NCBI RefSeq assembly: GCF_000735355.1
Contig: NZ_JMPI01000074.1
Span: forward strand, 1-64,000
From: Buttiauxella agrestis ATCC 33320
Lineage (GTDB): Bacteria; Pseudomonadota; Gammaproteobacteria; Enterobacterales; Enterobacteriaceae
Length of the DNA: 64,000 nucleotides
Direction: 5' to 3'
In this document: piece by piece, positions 27,257 through 36,983 of the stretch
Layout of the letters: each line of letters starts with the position of its first letter
Numbering within the stretch: the stretch's first letter is position 1
Translations under genes and position numbers: made by a program
The notes under the pieces: generated by a model
Databases searched by the model: none
What the model saw: the letters and a program-made list of their open reading frames with translations, nothing else
Told to the model about the DNA's origin: nothing

Positions 27257-28125
27257 TAAAAGACGTTCATCGCAAAACGAGTAACCGCCTCAGGCCATGT
27301 ATCGCCTGGGGTAAGTTGCTCTGGCATCGCATCGACCAGGACAATATGACCACGCTTGCGGGGAATCTTGCTTACGTGTCATTACTCTCACTGGTGCCTT
27401 TGGTTGCGGTGGTGTTTGCGCTGTTTGCGGCTTTTCCGATGTTCGCCGACGTCAGTGTTCAGCTCCGGCATTTTGTTTTCTCAAATTTTCTGCCTGCCAC
27501 AGGCGATATCATCCAGCGCTATATCGAACAGTTTGTTGCTAACTCCAACAAGATGACCGCGGTGGGTGCCTGTGGGCTTATCGTCACTGCTTTGCTGTTG
27601 ATGTATGCCGTTGATAGCGCGCTCAATACCATCTGGCGCAGTACGCGTACGCGGCCAAAAATCTATTCGTTTGCCGTCTACTGGATGATTTTAACGCTTG
27701 GGCCATTGCTGGCGGGCGCGAGCCTGGCGATTAGTTCGTATCTGCTCTCACTGCGATGGGTGACGGGGTTTAACAGCACGATTGATATCGTGTTACGTGT
27801 TTTCCCGTTGCTGCTATCCTGGCTGTCATTCTGGATGTTGTACAGCATCGTCCCTACTACCCGTGTTCCGGTGCGCGACGCATTGGTTGGCTCGCTGGTT
27901 GCGGCTCTTTTGTTTGAGCTTGGGAAGAAGGGCTTTGCCCTCTACATCACCATGTTTCCCTCTTACCAATTGATTTACGGCGTGTTAGCCGTGATCCCCA
28001 TTTTATTCGTCTGGGTCTACTGGACCTGGTGTATCGTGTTGCTCGGCGCCGAAATTACTGTCACTCTCGGCGATTACCGAAGACTTCGCATAGAAGCTCA
28101 GCAGGAAGAATTGGAAGAACCATGA
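27253..28125 (+). CDS. yihY: YihY, inner-membrane protein (BrkB/YihY family)
   Basis: This 290-residue protein of the YihY/virulence factor BrkB family has about six membrane segments, including [20 protein letters not shown] near 40-60 and [18 protein letters not shown] near the C-terminus, followed by an acidic cytoplasmic tail. It was once mislabelled RNase BN; its real role is unknown. It overlaps yihX upstream and dtd downstream, each by ATGA, so yihX-yihY-dtd form a tight operon. Confidence 0.93.
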   Translation: MIKDVHRKTSNRLRPCIAWGKLLWHRIDQDNMTTLAGNLAYVSLLSLVPLVAVVFALFAAFPMFADVSVQLRHFVFSNFLPATGDIIQRYIEQFVANSNKMTAVGACGLIVTALLLMYAVDSALNTIWRSTRTRPKIYSFAVYWMILTLGPLLAGASLAISSYLLSLRWVTGFNSTIDIVLRVFPLLLSWLSFWMLYSIVPTTRVPVRDALVGSLVAALLFELGKKGFALYITMFPSYQLIYGVLAVIPILFVWVYWTWCIVLLGAEITVTLGDYRRLRIEAQQEELEEP

Positions 28126-28559
28126 TCGCATTAATTCAGCGCGTCACCCATGCCAGCGTCACCGTGGCGGGTGAAGTAACGGGTGAAATTGGCCCAGGAC
28201 TTTTAGTGTTATTGGGTGTCGAAAAAGAAGATAACGAACAAAAAGCGAATCGTCTTTGCGAGCGGGTTTTGGGTTATCGTATTTTTGGCGATGAAAATGA
28301 CAAGATGAATCTGAATGTTCAGCAAGCGGGTGGCAGTGTGCTGGTGGTGTCGCAGTTTACCCTCGCCGCGGATACCGAACGCGGTATGCGCCCGAGCTTT
28401 TCTGGCGGAGCAGCACCGCAACTAGCCGAAGAACTATATGAATACTTTGTTCAACGTTGCCGCCAGCAGGGCATTGTGGCCGAAACAGGGCGCTTCGCCG
28501 CCGACATGAAAGTCAGCCTGACTAACGATGGCCCGGTGACGTTTTGGTTACAGGTCTGA
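28122..28559 (+). CDS. dtd: D-aminoacyl-tRNA deacylase
   Basis: Dtd hydrolyses D-amino acids (and glycine) wrongly attached to tRNA, protecting translation. The 145-residue protein has both signature motifs, SQFTLAADT (about 77-85) and the C-terminal [11 protein letters not shown] with the Gly-cisPro pair. The start is fixed by the ATGA overlap with yihY and by [13 protein letters not shown]. Length equals E. coli. Confidence 0.97.
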   Translation: MIALIQRVTHASVTVAGEVTGEIGPGLLVLLGVEKEDNEQKANRLCERVLGYRIFGDENDKMNLNVQQAGGSVLVVSQFTLAADTERGMRPSFSGGAAPQLAEELYEYFVQRCRQQGIVAETGRFAADMKVSLTNDGPVTFWLQV

Positions 28560-28603
28560 ATTCGCAACTTACACGGTCCCGCGTAACAAGAGAGAGTACA
28601 TGT

Positions 28604-29545
28604 ATGTATCACCTTCGCGTACCGCAAACCGAAGAAGAGCTTGAGCTCTATTACCAGTTTCGCTGGGAGATGCTGCGTAAGCCGCTGCATCAACCTAAAG
28701 GCTCCGAACGCGATGCGTGGGATGCCATGGCCCATCACCAGATGGTGGTGGATGAAGAAGGCAATCCAGTCGCCATTGGTCGCTTGTATATCAACGCTGA
28801 TAACGAAGCGGCTATCCGTTTTATGGCGGTTCACCCCTCGGTACAAGATAAGGGGCTGGGCACGCTGGTGGCGATGACACTAGAGTCTGTCGCGCGCCAG
28901 GAAGGTGTGAAACGTGTGGTGTGTAGCGCACGTGAAGATGCCGTCGAGTTCTTTGCCAAATTGGGATTTGAGAATCAGGGCGAAATCACCACGCCTTCGA
29001 CCACGCCGATTCGCCACTATTTGATGATAAAACCCGTCGCTTCGCTGGACGACATTCTCCATCGTGCAGACTGGTGCGCTCAGTTACAGCAGGCCTGGTA
29101 TGAACACATCCCATTAAGTGAAAAAATGGGCGTGCGCATCCTGCAATACACCGGGCAGAAATTTATTACCACCATGCCCGAAGCGGGTAATCAAAATCCC
29201 CATCAAACCTTATTCGCCGGTAGCCTGTTTTCGCTCGCTACACTGACCGGTTGGGGGCTGATCTGGCTGATGCTGCGCGAGCGTCATCTTGGCGGCACGA
29301 TTATTCTTGCCGATGCGCATATCCGATATAGCAGCCCGATCACCGGAAGGCCTGGAGCTATTGCTGACTTAGGCTCGTTGAGTGGCGATCTCGACCGCCT
29401 GGCGCGTGGCCGTAAAGCTCGCGTCGCGTTGCAAGTTGAGCTTTTTGGCGATGATACGCAAGGTGCTGTTTTTGAAGGGGTGTATCTGGTGCTGCCAGCT
29501 AAACCTTTTGGCCCGCTTGAAGAGGGCGGTAACGAAGAAGAATAG
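28604..29545 (+). CDS. yiiD: YiiD (FabY/MadA), acyltransferase-thioesterase fold protein initiating fatty acid synthesis
   Basis: The 313-residue protein joins an N-terminal GNAT acetyltransferase domain (about 1-140, with [16 protein letters not shown] for acetyl-CoA) to a C-terminal hotdog thioesterase-like domain (about 165-313, [20 protein letters not shown]). E. coli YiiD can start fatty acid synthesis without FabH and has been reported to be a malonyl-ACP decarboxylase. I used ATG 28604 ([14 protein letters not shown]) behind AGAGAG. The E. coli annotation is 16 residues longer, and a TTG at 28544 inside dtd would give a similar extension. It is the last gene before the synteny break. 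Confidence 0.88.
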   Translation: MYHLRVPQTEEELELYYQFRWEMLRKPLHQPKGSERDAWDAMAHHQMVVDEEGNPVAIGRLYINADNEAAIRFMAVHPSVQDKGLGTLVAMTLESVARQEGVKRVVCSAREDAVEFFAKLGFENQGEITTPSTTPIRHYLMIKPVASLDDILHRADWCAQLQQAWYEHIPLSEKMGVRILQYTGQKFITTMPEAGNQNPHQTLFAGSLFSLATLTGWGLIWLMLRERHLGGTIILADAHIRYSSPITGRPGAIADLGSLSGDLDRLARGRKARVALQVELFGDDTQGAVFEGVYLVLPAKPFGPLEEGGNEEE

Positions 29546-29559
29546 TTGTAGGATAACTG

Positions 29560-29579
29560 CCCGGCGCTTACGCGCCGGG
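29560..29579. repeat. Hairpin at the yiiD / yicH junction
   Basis: CCCGGCGC-TTAC-GCGCCGGG is an 8-bp all-GC stem lying between the converging yiiD and yicH. The yicH stop codon is in its loop. It lacks a T-run on both strands, so it is not a standard terminator. It resembles a short REP-type palindrome. It is the only sequence between two blocks that are far apart in E. coli. Confidence 0.6.
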
Positions 29580-31250
29580 TACTTCCCCATTCTGCATTGT
29601 TTGCTGTACTTGTTTTCCGTCGGCGCTGGTGGCCTGTAATGTCCCGTTCACCGTGGGTTTCAGTGGTGTTTGAGCTGCAAGGTTACCGGTCACTGAAAGC
29701 TGCAAATTACCGTTGCCCTCAAGCGGCACCGCTGGCCATCCCCATTGCTGCAACACATTTACGGGTACCGCGCGCCCGCGAAGATTCATTGCCGCATTGC
29801 GTTGCGGAGCCTGCGAAATAGCACCCGTCGCTTCCAGCATGCCGTCTCCCGCAAAAGCACTTAATTCCGTAATCGTGATTTGGCTGTCAGTTGCATTCAA
29901 TGAAATAGACGGCCTGCGAACATCCACACGGTTAAACGTGGCGGCTGCTGCATTAAGGGTTAAGTTTCCGCTCCACACACCCCACTGGTGGTTACGTACC
30001 AGTTCGATATTGTTCGCCGTGCCGTCCAGCGCCGTGAGCTGGAACGGGAAGGCAGGATCGATATCAATAACCAGGTTTCTGTTCGCCGTGAGTTTTTTAA
30101 TTGATACTGAGTTTAGCCATTCCGGTAAAGGCTCCATCCAAAGCGCTTTCCAGTCGGCGGGCAGCGTATATTCCAGTCCTGCAAAAACCAGCTCGTCGAG
30201 CGCGAGTTTTTTCTCGTTGCGTTGCCACTCGCCTGAAGCGCGAACCATGCCTCTTTCCCAGCGGGAAGTGAACTGGCGTAGCGAAGCGGTTTGCTGATTA
30301 AAATCGACGTTGACGATGGGGTCGTTCAAATGTAATGCGCCAATAATGAAATCACTGGCGTTCATTGACAGCCGGCCGTCATCACTTTGCCATCCGCCGT
30401 TTGCCAGCGTCAGGTTGCGCAAACTCAGATCTAAATCGGTTACTGCCCAATCCTTCCCTTCCAGTCGCGCGTCGGTGACTTCCAGGTTATCAATTTTCAG
30501 CGAAGGAACCGTGGTAAGCGGGGCCAGGAAATCGGTAATTGATTTTTCAGTTTGCAGACGAATATCGTTCAAACGCAGGCTACTAATTTGCCATGAACCG
30601 TCAGCAAGGCGATTGGCGTTACCTGTAAGCGAGCCGCGAGCCATATCGGCCCCAATAGTGGAAAGCGTCACCTGCTCGTTATTAATCGCACCCTGCAATA
30701 ACACGTTGGTCGCTGGGACACCGTTGAGCGTCATGGACCCGGCACTAAACTGAATATCTGCGGTACTTCCCAGCACTTTACCTTTCGTCGGTTGCCAGGG
30801 CTTTACACCCCCGTTGACGCGTTGGGCATGTAAATCCCATTCGGTTTTTGGGCTGTTGAGGGCCATATCACTTAATTGCAGCATGTCGGCCTGGAATGGC
30901 AGCGGGGCGGCGTCAGGGCTGATGTTTAACGTTCCGTTTTGCAACAGAATATTGTCGACGTGCATAGGCTCTGAGAACTGACGTGAGCTAAGCCCAATAT
31001 CAATATTCTTTGCGACCAGCGTCGCCGGTTGGCCTTTGCGCCCGAAGGTGACATTCGTCAGAGTGACGTGCGTGGGTGATGCCCAGCGATGATCCATCTC
31101 TTCAAAAGAGAAATTGTAATCACTCTTCTCATTAACCCAACTGCTAACCTGGGCGGCGCCCCAACGGGTTTGCAGTAAAAGATAAGCAGCAAGAAGCAGT
31201 ACAAGTACGATAACCAATATCGCAATGATTAGCTTTCCGAGAAATTTCAT
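29568..31250 (-). CDS. yicH: YicH, AsmA-family envelope protein
   Basis: This 560-residue protein has an N-terminal membrane anchor (LGKLIIAILVIVLVLLLAAY, about 4-25) and a large periplasmic part of the AsmA type rich in beta strands. AsmA-like proteins are thought to bridge the periplasm and carry phospholipid to the outer membrane; YicH is one of six in E. coli. The ATG at 31250 has GGAAG upstream; 15 extra residues of the longer frame have no counterpart. It ends inside the GC-rich hairpin next to yiiD. The C-terminus is about nine residues shorter than in E. coli. Confidence 0.93.
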   Translation of the reverse strand: MKFLGKLIIAILVIVLVLLLAAYLLLQTRWGAAQVSSWVNEKSDYNFSFEEMDHRWASPTHVTLTNVTFGRKGQPATLVAKNIDIGLSSRQFSEPMHVDNILLQNGTLNISPDAAPLPFQADMLQLSDMALNSPKTEWDLHAQRVNGGVKPWQPTKGKVLGSTADIQFSAGSMTLNGVPATNVLLQGAINNEQVTLSTIGADMARGSLTGNANRLADGSWQISSLRLNDIRLQTEKSITDFLAPLTTVPSLKIDNLEVTDARLEGKDWAVTDLDLSLRNLTLANGGWQSDDGRLSMNASDFIIGALHLNDPIVNVDFNQQTASLRQFTSRWERGMVRASGEWQRNEKKLALDELVFAGLEYTLPADWKALWMEPLPEWLNSVSIKKLTANRNLVIDIDPAFPFQLTALDGTANNIELVRNHQWGVWSGNLTLNAAAATFNRVDVRRPSISLNATDSQITITELSAFAGDGMLEATGAISQAPQRNAAMNLRGRAVPVNVLQQWGWPAVPLEGNGNLQLSVTGNLAAQTPLKPTVNGTLQATSADGKQVQQTMQNGEVPGA

Positions 31251-31336
31251 TGTCTTCCGTCCCATGAAGTTTCGGTAAAGGGTTTTATGCCCCATTTACC
31301 GTTATAGCTCAAGGATGGGATTGTCAGGAGGGGTAA

Positions 31337-31369
31337 CACGCGCTGATGAGAACAAATCACCAGCGCGTG
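31337..31369. repeat. Inverted repeat between xanP and yicH
   Basis: Perfect 9-bp arms CACGCGCTG and CAGCGCGTG enclose 15 nt, just beyond the xanP stop. No T-run follows. It may be an mRNA 3'-end stabiliser or weak terminator for leftward xanP transcripts. Confidence 0.5.
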
Positions 31370-31376
31370 AGATACA

Positions 31377-32768
31377 TCAATTTTTTTCAGGCGGGAAAAT
31401 CAGGTTCAAAACGATAGCGGTGATACCACCGGCAGCAATACCTGAAGAGAGCAATGTCTTCAACCAGTCAGGCGCAAACTGCAAAATCAGCGGTTGCTGA
31501 GACACACCCATACCGACCGCCAGGGACAGCGCAATAATCATAATTGCGCGGCGGTTCAGGGGTTCACGAGAGACAATACGCACGCCGGATGCGGCGATGG
31601 TGCCGAACATCACGATAGTTGCGCCACCCAGAACTGGCTCGGGAATGTGTTGTACGAATCCGCTTACTGCCGGGAACAGGCCCAGCACAATCAGCATCAG
31701 CGCAACGACAAAACCGACATAGCGGCTGGCAACACCAGTAAGCTGAATCACGCCGTTGTTCTGGCCGAAGCAAGAGTTAGGGAAGGTGTTGAACACGGCG
31801 GAAACGCAGGAGTTCAGGCCGTTCGCCAGCACGCCACCTTTCAGGCGCTTCATATACAGCGGGCCAGAAACCGGCTGTTCGGAAACGTCAGACGTTGCCG
31901 TAATATCGCCGATGGTTTCCAGGGACGTCACCATAAACACCAGCATCAGCGGGATAAGCAGATTCCAGTCAATGCCCAGGCCGTAGTAGAGCGGGGTTGG
32001 CACCATGATCAGGTCTGTATTGGTTGATGGCGCGACGTTAGGCAGCATGCCCATCGCCCAGGCCAACGCATAACCTACAGCCATCGCGATAACCAGTGAC
32101 GCCACGCGTAAGTAAGGGTTTCGCTGACGGTTAAGCAAAATAATGACCAGCAGCACGGCGCCCGCCAGCAGCAGATTTTTCGGCGCGCCAAAGGTGTGGT
32201 CGCTCATCGCGCCGTAGCCACCGCCAATGGATGTCAAGCCAACCTGAATCAGCGACAGGCCGATAATCATCACCACTACACCAGAAACCAGTGGCGTAAT
32301 AATGCGACGAGCCAGATGCAGAAAGCGCGACAACAGCATCTCTGTGCAGCTTGCCAGCATCAACGTGCCGAAGAGTGCGGCCATCATGGTCGGGACATCG
32401 GCACCGCCATTTTTCAATGCCATGCCGCCCATAATCAACGGTGAAACAAAGTTAAAACTGGTGCCTTGAATAGACAGAAGCCCAGAACCAACCGGGCCCC
32501 AGGCTTTAATCTGGATAATCGATGCTACGCCTGAGGCGAACAAAGACATGCTGATAATGTGTTGGGTATCTTCAGCCGGAAGTCCCAGCGCCTGGCAAAT
32601 CAACATCGCAGGCGTGATAACCGCTACAAACATCGCTAATAAGTGCTGGCCAGCAGCAAAAAGTGTTTGTGGAAGAGGAGGGCGATCCTCGAGGCGGTAG
32701 ATCAATTCACTGGAATGAGTCTTGGCAATCGGTTGCGCATCGTCTGACTCAACAGCATTAACAGACAT
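31377..32768 (-). CDS. xanP: XanP (YicE), xanthine:proton symporter
   Basis: XanP imports xanthine with protons. The 463-residue protein is of the NAT/NCS2 family, with 14 expected membrane segments and the diagnostic motif [10 protein letters not shown] (Q-N-x-G-x4-T-G). Other key parts are [10 protein letters not shown] and [16 protein letters not shown], containing the essential Glu of the family. Length equals E. coli. The promoter -35 is covered by a perfect PurR box, so purines should repress it. It is divergent from gltS. Confidence 0.95.
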   Translation of the reverse strand: MSVNAVESDDAQPIAKTHSSELIYRLEDRPPLPQTLFAAGQHLLAMFVAVITPAMLICQALGLPAEDTQHIISMSLFASGVASIIQIKAWGPVGSGLLSIQGTSFNFVSPLIMGGMALKNGGADVPTMMAALFGTLMLASCTEMLLSRFLHLARRIITPLVSGVVVMIIGLSLIQVGLTSIGGGYGAMSDHTFGAPKNLLLAGAVLLVIILLNRQRNPYLRVASLVIAMAVGYALAWAMGMLPNVAPSTNTDLIMVPTPLYYGLGIDWNLLIPLMLVFMVTSLETIGDITATSDVSEQPVSGPLYMKRLKGGVLANGLNSCVSAVFNTFPNSCFGQNNGVIQLTGVASRYVGFVVALMLIVLGLFPAVSGFVQHIPEPVLGGATIVMFGTIAASGVRIVSREPLNRRAIMIIALSLAVGMGVSQQPLILQFAPDWLKTLLSSGIAAGGITAIVLNLIFPPEKN

Positions 32769-32798
32769 CGGAAATTATCCCCAGGAGAAAAAACGGTG

Positions 32799-32836
32799 AT
32801 TTTAGCGGACTGAATGGTAAAAGCAAACGTTTGCTA
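32799..32836 (-). promoter_or_regulatory. xanP promoter with overlapping PurR operator
   Basis: AAGCAAACGTTTGCTA at 32821-32836 contains a perfect 14-bp palindrome matching the PurR consensus ACGCAAACGTTTGCGT. On the minus strand TTTGCT (-35) is inside it, and TAAAAT (-10, 32799-32804) follows after exactly 17 bp. PurR bound with hypoxanthine or guanine would block the promoter. Confidence 0.88.
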
Positions 32837-32997
32837 CCGAAGTTTCATAAGATAAAAAGTGTATATAACGACCTTTTTATATAACTTTCAGCTGTTTTTT
32901 GGTTAAAATCCAGCTGCTGACTTTTCTAAACCCTGAAATTCCAGTGAAGGATAATTAAAAGCGTCTGTGAGAAATATGCGCAAACAGGAGCACTTCT

Positions 32998-34200
32998 ATG
33001 TTTTATCTCGACACACTTTCTACGCTTGTTGCCGCAACTCTCGTGTTGTTACTGGGCCGTAAAATGGTCCATACCATACCGCTGTTAAAAAAATACACTA
33101 TCCCTGAACCGGTAGCGGGTGGACTCTTAATCGCTCTGGCCTTGTTGGTGCTCAAAAAGAGCGTCGGCTGGGAATTTGAATTTGATATGAGCCTCAAAGA
33201 CCCTTTGATGCTCGCCTTCTTCGCCACCATCGGCCTTAACGCCAACCTTTCCAGCCTACGTGCGGGCGGCAAAGTTGTCGGTATTTTCCTGGTTGTGGTT
33301 GTTGGTTTGCTGGTGATGCAAAACGCCATCGGTATCGGTATGGCGAGCCTGTTGGGTCTTGATCCATTAATGGGATTACTGGCAGGTTCTATTACGTTAT
33401 CAGGCGGGCATGGTACGGGAGCGGCCTGGAGTAAGCTGTTTACCGAGCGCTATGGCTTCCAGAACGCCACTGAAGTTGCGATGGCTTGCGCAACGTTTGG
33501 TTTAGTGTTGGGCGGTTTGATTGGCGGGCCGGTGGCGCGTTATCTGGTCAAACACTCATCCACGCCAAATGGCACACCTGAAGATAGCATTGATCCCACC
33601 GCTTTTGAAAAACCGGCTGTCGGACGCATGATCACCTCAATGGTGATGATTGAAACCATTGCGATGATTGCTATCTGCCTTACCGTGGGTAAGTTTGCGG
33701 GCCAACTCATTCAAGGCACGAGCTTTGAATTACCGACGTTTGTTTGCGTGTTATTTGTTGGGGTTATCCTCAGCAACACACTCTCACTGCTCGGCTTCTA
33801 TCGGGTATTTGAACGTGCAGTTTCCGTGCTCGGGAATGTCAGTTTGTCGCTGTTCCTTGCTATGGCGCTGATGAGTCTTAAGTTGTGGGAGTTGGCTTCT
33901 CTGGCGTTGCCTATGCTGGCGATTCTGACGGTGCAGACCATCTTTATGGCACTGTATGCCATCTTCGTGACGTATCGTTTGATGGGCAAAAACTACGATG
34001 CGGCGGTTCTCGCTGCGGGGCATTGTGGTTTTGGCCTGGGCGCAACGCCTACAGCAATCGCTAACATGCAGGCGATTACTGAGCGCTTTGGCCCGTCACA
34101 CATGGCGTTCCTGGTGGTGCCAATGGTTGGCGCGTTCTTTATTGATATCGTCAATGCGTTGGTGATTAAGATGTATCTGATGCTGCCAATCTTTGGCTAA
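32998..34200 (+). CDS. gltS: GltS, sodium:glutamate symporter
   Basis: GltS brings in glutamate with sodium. The 400-residue membrane protein has two inverted repeats of about five helices; key parts are GGHGTGAAWSKLF in the first half and GHCGFGLGATPTAIANMQAI in the second, the two re-entrant loops of the ESS family. GGAGCAC precedes the ATG. Length is one less than E. coli. It is convergent with recG with only 3 bp between stop codons. Confidence 0.96.
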   Translation: MFYLDTLSTLVAATLVLLLGRKMVHTIPLLKKYTIPEPVAGGLLIALALLVLKKSVGWEFEFDMSLKDPLMLAFFATIGLNANLSSLRAGGKVVGIFLVVVVGLLVMQNAIGIGMASLLGLDPLMGLLAGSITLSGGHGTGAAWSKLFTERYGFQNATEVAMACATFGLVLGGLIGGPVARYLVKHSSTPNGTPEDSIDPTAFEKPAVGRMITSMVMIETIAMIAICLTVGKFAGQLIQGTSFELPTFVCVLFVGVILSNTLSLLGFYRVFERAVSVLGNVSLSLFLAMALMSLKLWELASLALPMLAILTVQTIFMALYAIFVTYRLMGKNYDAAVLAAGHCGFGLGATPTAIANMQAITERFGPSHMAFLVVPMVGAFFIDIVNALVIKMYLMLPIFG

Positions 34201-34203
34201 GCA

Positions 34204-36285
34204 TCAGGCATTTGAATAGCGTTCCGTTTCAGGCATCCAGCGTTCAATGAGCGCGGTTGCCTGCTCGGGATAGCGTTCATGGATATGGCGCGCAAGGCGC
34301 TGTACTTCTGGAATCATCGCCTGATCGCGCAGCAAATCAGCTACTTTAAACTCGGCATTCCCCGTCTGACGCGTGCCGAGTAATTCTCCTGGCCCACGAA
34401 TTTCTAAATCCTTTTGTGCAATCACAAAGCCATCGTTGCTATCGCGCAACACCTGCAATCGCAGCTGCGCCGTTTTTGATAGCGGCGATTTATAAAGCAA
34501 CACGCAGTGGGATGCGACGGCACCACGGCCAACACGGCCACGAAGCTGGTGGAGTTGCGCAAGACCGAGACGTTCCGGGTTTTCAATAATCATCAGGCTG
34601 GCATTCGGCACATCCACACCCACTTCAATGACGGTTGTGGCGATCAACAGATGAATCGAGCCCTCTTTGAAAGCCTGCATCACGGCCTGCTTTTCTTGAG
34701 GCTTCATGCGGCCATGAACCAGGCCAACGTTCAGATTCGGCAGAGCAGCTTTTAACTCATCCCATGTGACTTCTGCGGCCTGGGCTTCCAGCAATTCAGA
34801 CTCTTCTATCAGTGTACAGACCCAGTACGCCTGGCGACCTTCATTGCTACACGCTTCTCGTACCCGTTCGATAATATCGTTGCGGCGTGTATCAAGAATC
34901 GCCACAGTGGTAACTGGCGTACGGCCTGGTGGCAGCTCGTCGATAGTGGACGTATCCAGATCGGCATAGGCCGTCATTGCCAGCGTGCGCGGAATTGGGG
35001 TGGCAGTCATGATAAGTTGATGCGGATGGAATCCCTGAATCTGGCCCTTTTCCCACAGCGCCAGACGTTGATGGACGCCAAAGCGATGTTGTTCATCAAT
35101 GATGACTAACGCGAGCTGCGAGAACTGCACCTGTTCCTGGAAGATCGCGTGCGTTCCCACCACCATCGACACCTGGCCGCTGGCGATTGCGTCTTGCTGA
35201 GCGATACGGGCTTTGCCTTTCTGCTTTCCTGCAAGCCAGCCCACTTCAATTCCCAGCGGCGCAAACCACTGGCGGAAGTTATTGGCGTGCTGCTCGGCGA
35301 GCAATTCTGTTGGTGCCATCAGACCGACTTGTTTGCCATGCGCAATCGCACGCAGTGCGGCGAGTGCAGCAACCAGCGTTTTGCCCGATCCCACATCACC
35401 TTGCACCAGGCGCATCATTGGTACATCGAGCGCTAAGTCGTGTTCGATTTCTGCCACGACCCGTTCTTGCGCCTGGGTTGGTTTAAACGGCAGTGCTGCT
35501 AACAGGCGGTTTTTTAACTCGTCATGGTTATGCAACGGCAACGCATGATAACGCTGGGCACCCGCACGTAACGCGAGCATGCTCAGGTTATGAGCCAGTA
35601 ATTCTTCGAGGATTAAGCGCTGTTGAGCCGGGTGCTTCCCGGTTTCCAGATCGGCTAACTGCATGGTTGGTGGCGGGCGATGCAGAGTGCGCAACGCTTC
35701 TGGCAGGCTCATCATTCCCTTGCTCAAATCAGCCGGGAGCAATTCTGCAATGGCGCAGGTATCCAGCAATTCCAGAGCCTGGTCGGTGAGTTTGCGCAGT
35801 GTCGCCTGGCGGATACCTTCCGTCGTGGGGTAAACCGGCGTCAGCGTTTCCTGCAATTCTGGTGTGCTGAGGTCGCCCTGAATACGGTATTCCGGGTGAA
35901 TCATTTCCGCGCCGTGCGTGCCGCGTTTCGCTTCACCATAGGCAAGCACGCGTTTACCGTTCGCGAGGCTGTTTTTCATTGCGGCGTTGAAGTTGAAAAA
36001 CCGCATCGTCAGGATGCCGGTACCGTCAGAAATCTGGCAGGTCATCATACGGCGGCGGCCAAAACTGATATTACAGTTCAGCACTTCGCCTTCTACCGTG
36101 GCGTAAACACTCGGTATAAGGTCGTTAATAGGGTAGAGATGGGTGCGGTCTTCGTAGCGAAGCGGAAGGTGGAGAAGAAGATCCTGAATGGTATACAAGC
36201 CAATTTTGGCTAGTTTACCGCTCTGGCTGGCGCCCACTCCGGCAAGCGTACTTAACGGTATGGCATCCAGCAAACGGCCTTTCAT
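34204..36285 (-). CDS. recG: RecG, ATP-dependent branched-DNA helicase
   Basis: RecG remodels stalled forks and Holliday junctions and removes R-loops. The 693-residue protein has the N-terminal wedge domain with an OB fold (about 50-150), Walker A GDVGSGKT (about 296-303), the DEQH box IIDEQHRFG, motif III TATPIPRT, and the TRG translocation region near GLAQLHQLRGRVGRG. Length equals E. coli. The ATG at 36285 (MKGRLLDAIPLS) lies 4 bp after trmH, the last gene of gmk-rpoZ-spoT-trmH-recG. Confidence 0.97.
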   Translation of the reverse strand: MKGRLLDAIPLSTLAGVGASQSGKLAKIGLYTIQDLLLHLPLRYEDRTHLYPINDLIPSVYATVEGEVLNCNISFGRRRMMTCQISDGTGILTMRFFNFNAAMKNSLANGKRVLAYGEAKRGTHGAEMIHPEYRIQGDLSTPELQETLTPVYPTTEGIRQATLRKLTDQALELLDTCAIAELLPADLSKGMMSLPEALRTLHRPPPTMQLADLETGKHPAQQRLILEELLAHNLSMLALRAGAQRYHALPLHNHDELKNRLLAALPFKPTQAQERVVAEIEHDLALDVPMMRLVQGDVGSGKTLVAALAALRAIAHGKQVGLMAPTELLAEQHANNFRQWFAPLGIEVGWLAGKQKGKARIAQQDAIASGQVSMVVGTHAIFQEQVQFSQLALVIIDEQHRFGVHQRLALWEKGQIQGFHPHQLIMTATPIPRTLAMTAYADLDTSTIDELPPGRTPVTTVAILDTRRNDIIERVREACSNEGRQAYWVCTLIEESELLEAQAAEVTWDELKAALPNLNVGLVHGRMKPQEKQAVMQAFKEGSIHLLIATTVIEVGVDVPNASLMIIENPERLGLAQLHQLRGRVGRGAVASHCVLLYKSPLSKTAQLRLQVLRDSNDGFVIAQKDLEIRGPGELLGTRQTGNAEFKVADLLRDQAMIPEVQRLARHIHERYPEQATALIERWMPETERYSNA

Positions 36286-36289
36286 CCGA

Positions 36290-36979
36290 CTACTCCGCAG
36301 ATTGCATTGTGGCCCACCATGCGGCATCAGCTTCTATCTCACCTTGCTGATTCACATGCGGGTAGGGCAAACCTTTACGGCGAGAAACGCGCGCCAGCAC
36401 CGGGTAACCGCCTTCAAACAGCAGTCGCTGTTGCTCGGACTCCGGCAGGGTACTGTTTTCGCGTTGATACATTCCGGCATTCTGACGTTGGCGCTGCGCT
36501 TCATAAAGAATGAGGGCGGAAGCCACGGAAACGTTTAGAGATTGCACCATGCCAACCATCGGAATAATGATGTCCTGGTCAGCCAGCGCTAGTGCTTCTT
36601 GTGTGATACCGGTTTTTTCCTGACCCATCAGAATGCAGGTCGGGCGCGTGTAATCAATTTCGCGAAAATCGACGGCTTTATCCGAAAGGTTGGTGGCGAG
36701 GATTTGCATCCCGTTGTTTTTCAAATGGCTAACGGCATCGCCAATATTGCGGTGTGTTTTCACTTCAACCCAGGAGTTACTTCCGGCAGCAGAAGAGGCC
36801 ATGGTACGCATTCTGTTACCAGGCCAAACCGCGTGAACTTCATGCACGCCCACTGCATCAGCGGTGCGAATAATCGCTGAGACGTTATGAGGTTTATGGA
36901 CTTGTTCCATGCAGACGGTCAGATCAGGCTGACGCCTGGCAAGCATCTCGCAAATACGCGCATAACGTTGAGGATTCAT
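36290..36979 (-). CDS. trmH: TrmH (SpoU), tRNA Gm18 2'-O-methyltransferase
   Basis: TrmH methylates the ribose of G18 in the tRNA D-loop using SAM. The 229-residue SPOUT enzyme has motif 1 PHNVSAIIRTADAVGV (Asn and Arg catalytic), motif 2 LMGQEKTGI and motif 3 IPMVGMVQSLNVSVASALILY, forming the trefoil knot. ATG 36979 (MNPQRYARICEML) is used; it follows the spoT stop by 4 bp, and no strong ribosome-binding site is present, suggesting coupling to spoT. Confidence 0.97.
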   Translation of the reverse strand: MNPQRYARICEMLARRQPDLTVCMEQVHKPHNVSAIIRTADAVGVHEVHAVWPGNRMRTMASSAAGSNSWVEVKTHRNIGDAVSHLKNNGMQILATNLSDKAVDFREIDYTRPTCILMGQEKTGITQEALALADQDIIIPMVGMVQSLNVSVASALILYEAQRQRQNAGMYQRENSTLPESEQQRLLFEGGYPVLARVSRRKGLPYPHVNQQGEIEADAAWWATMQSAE

Positions 36980-36983
36980 AACA

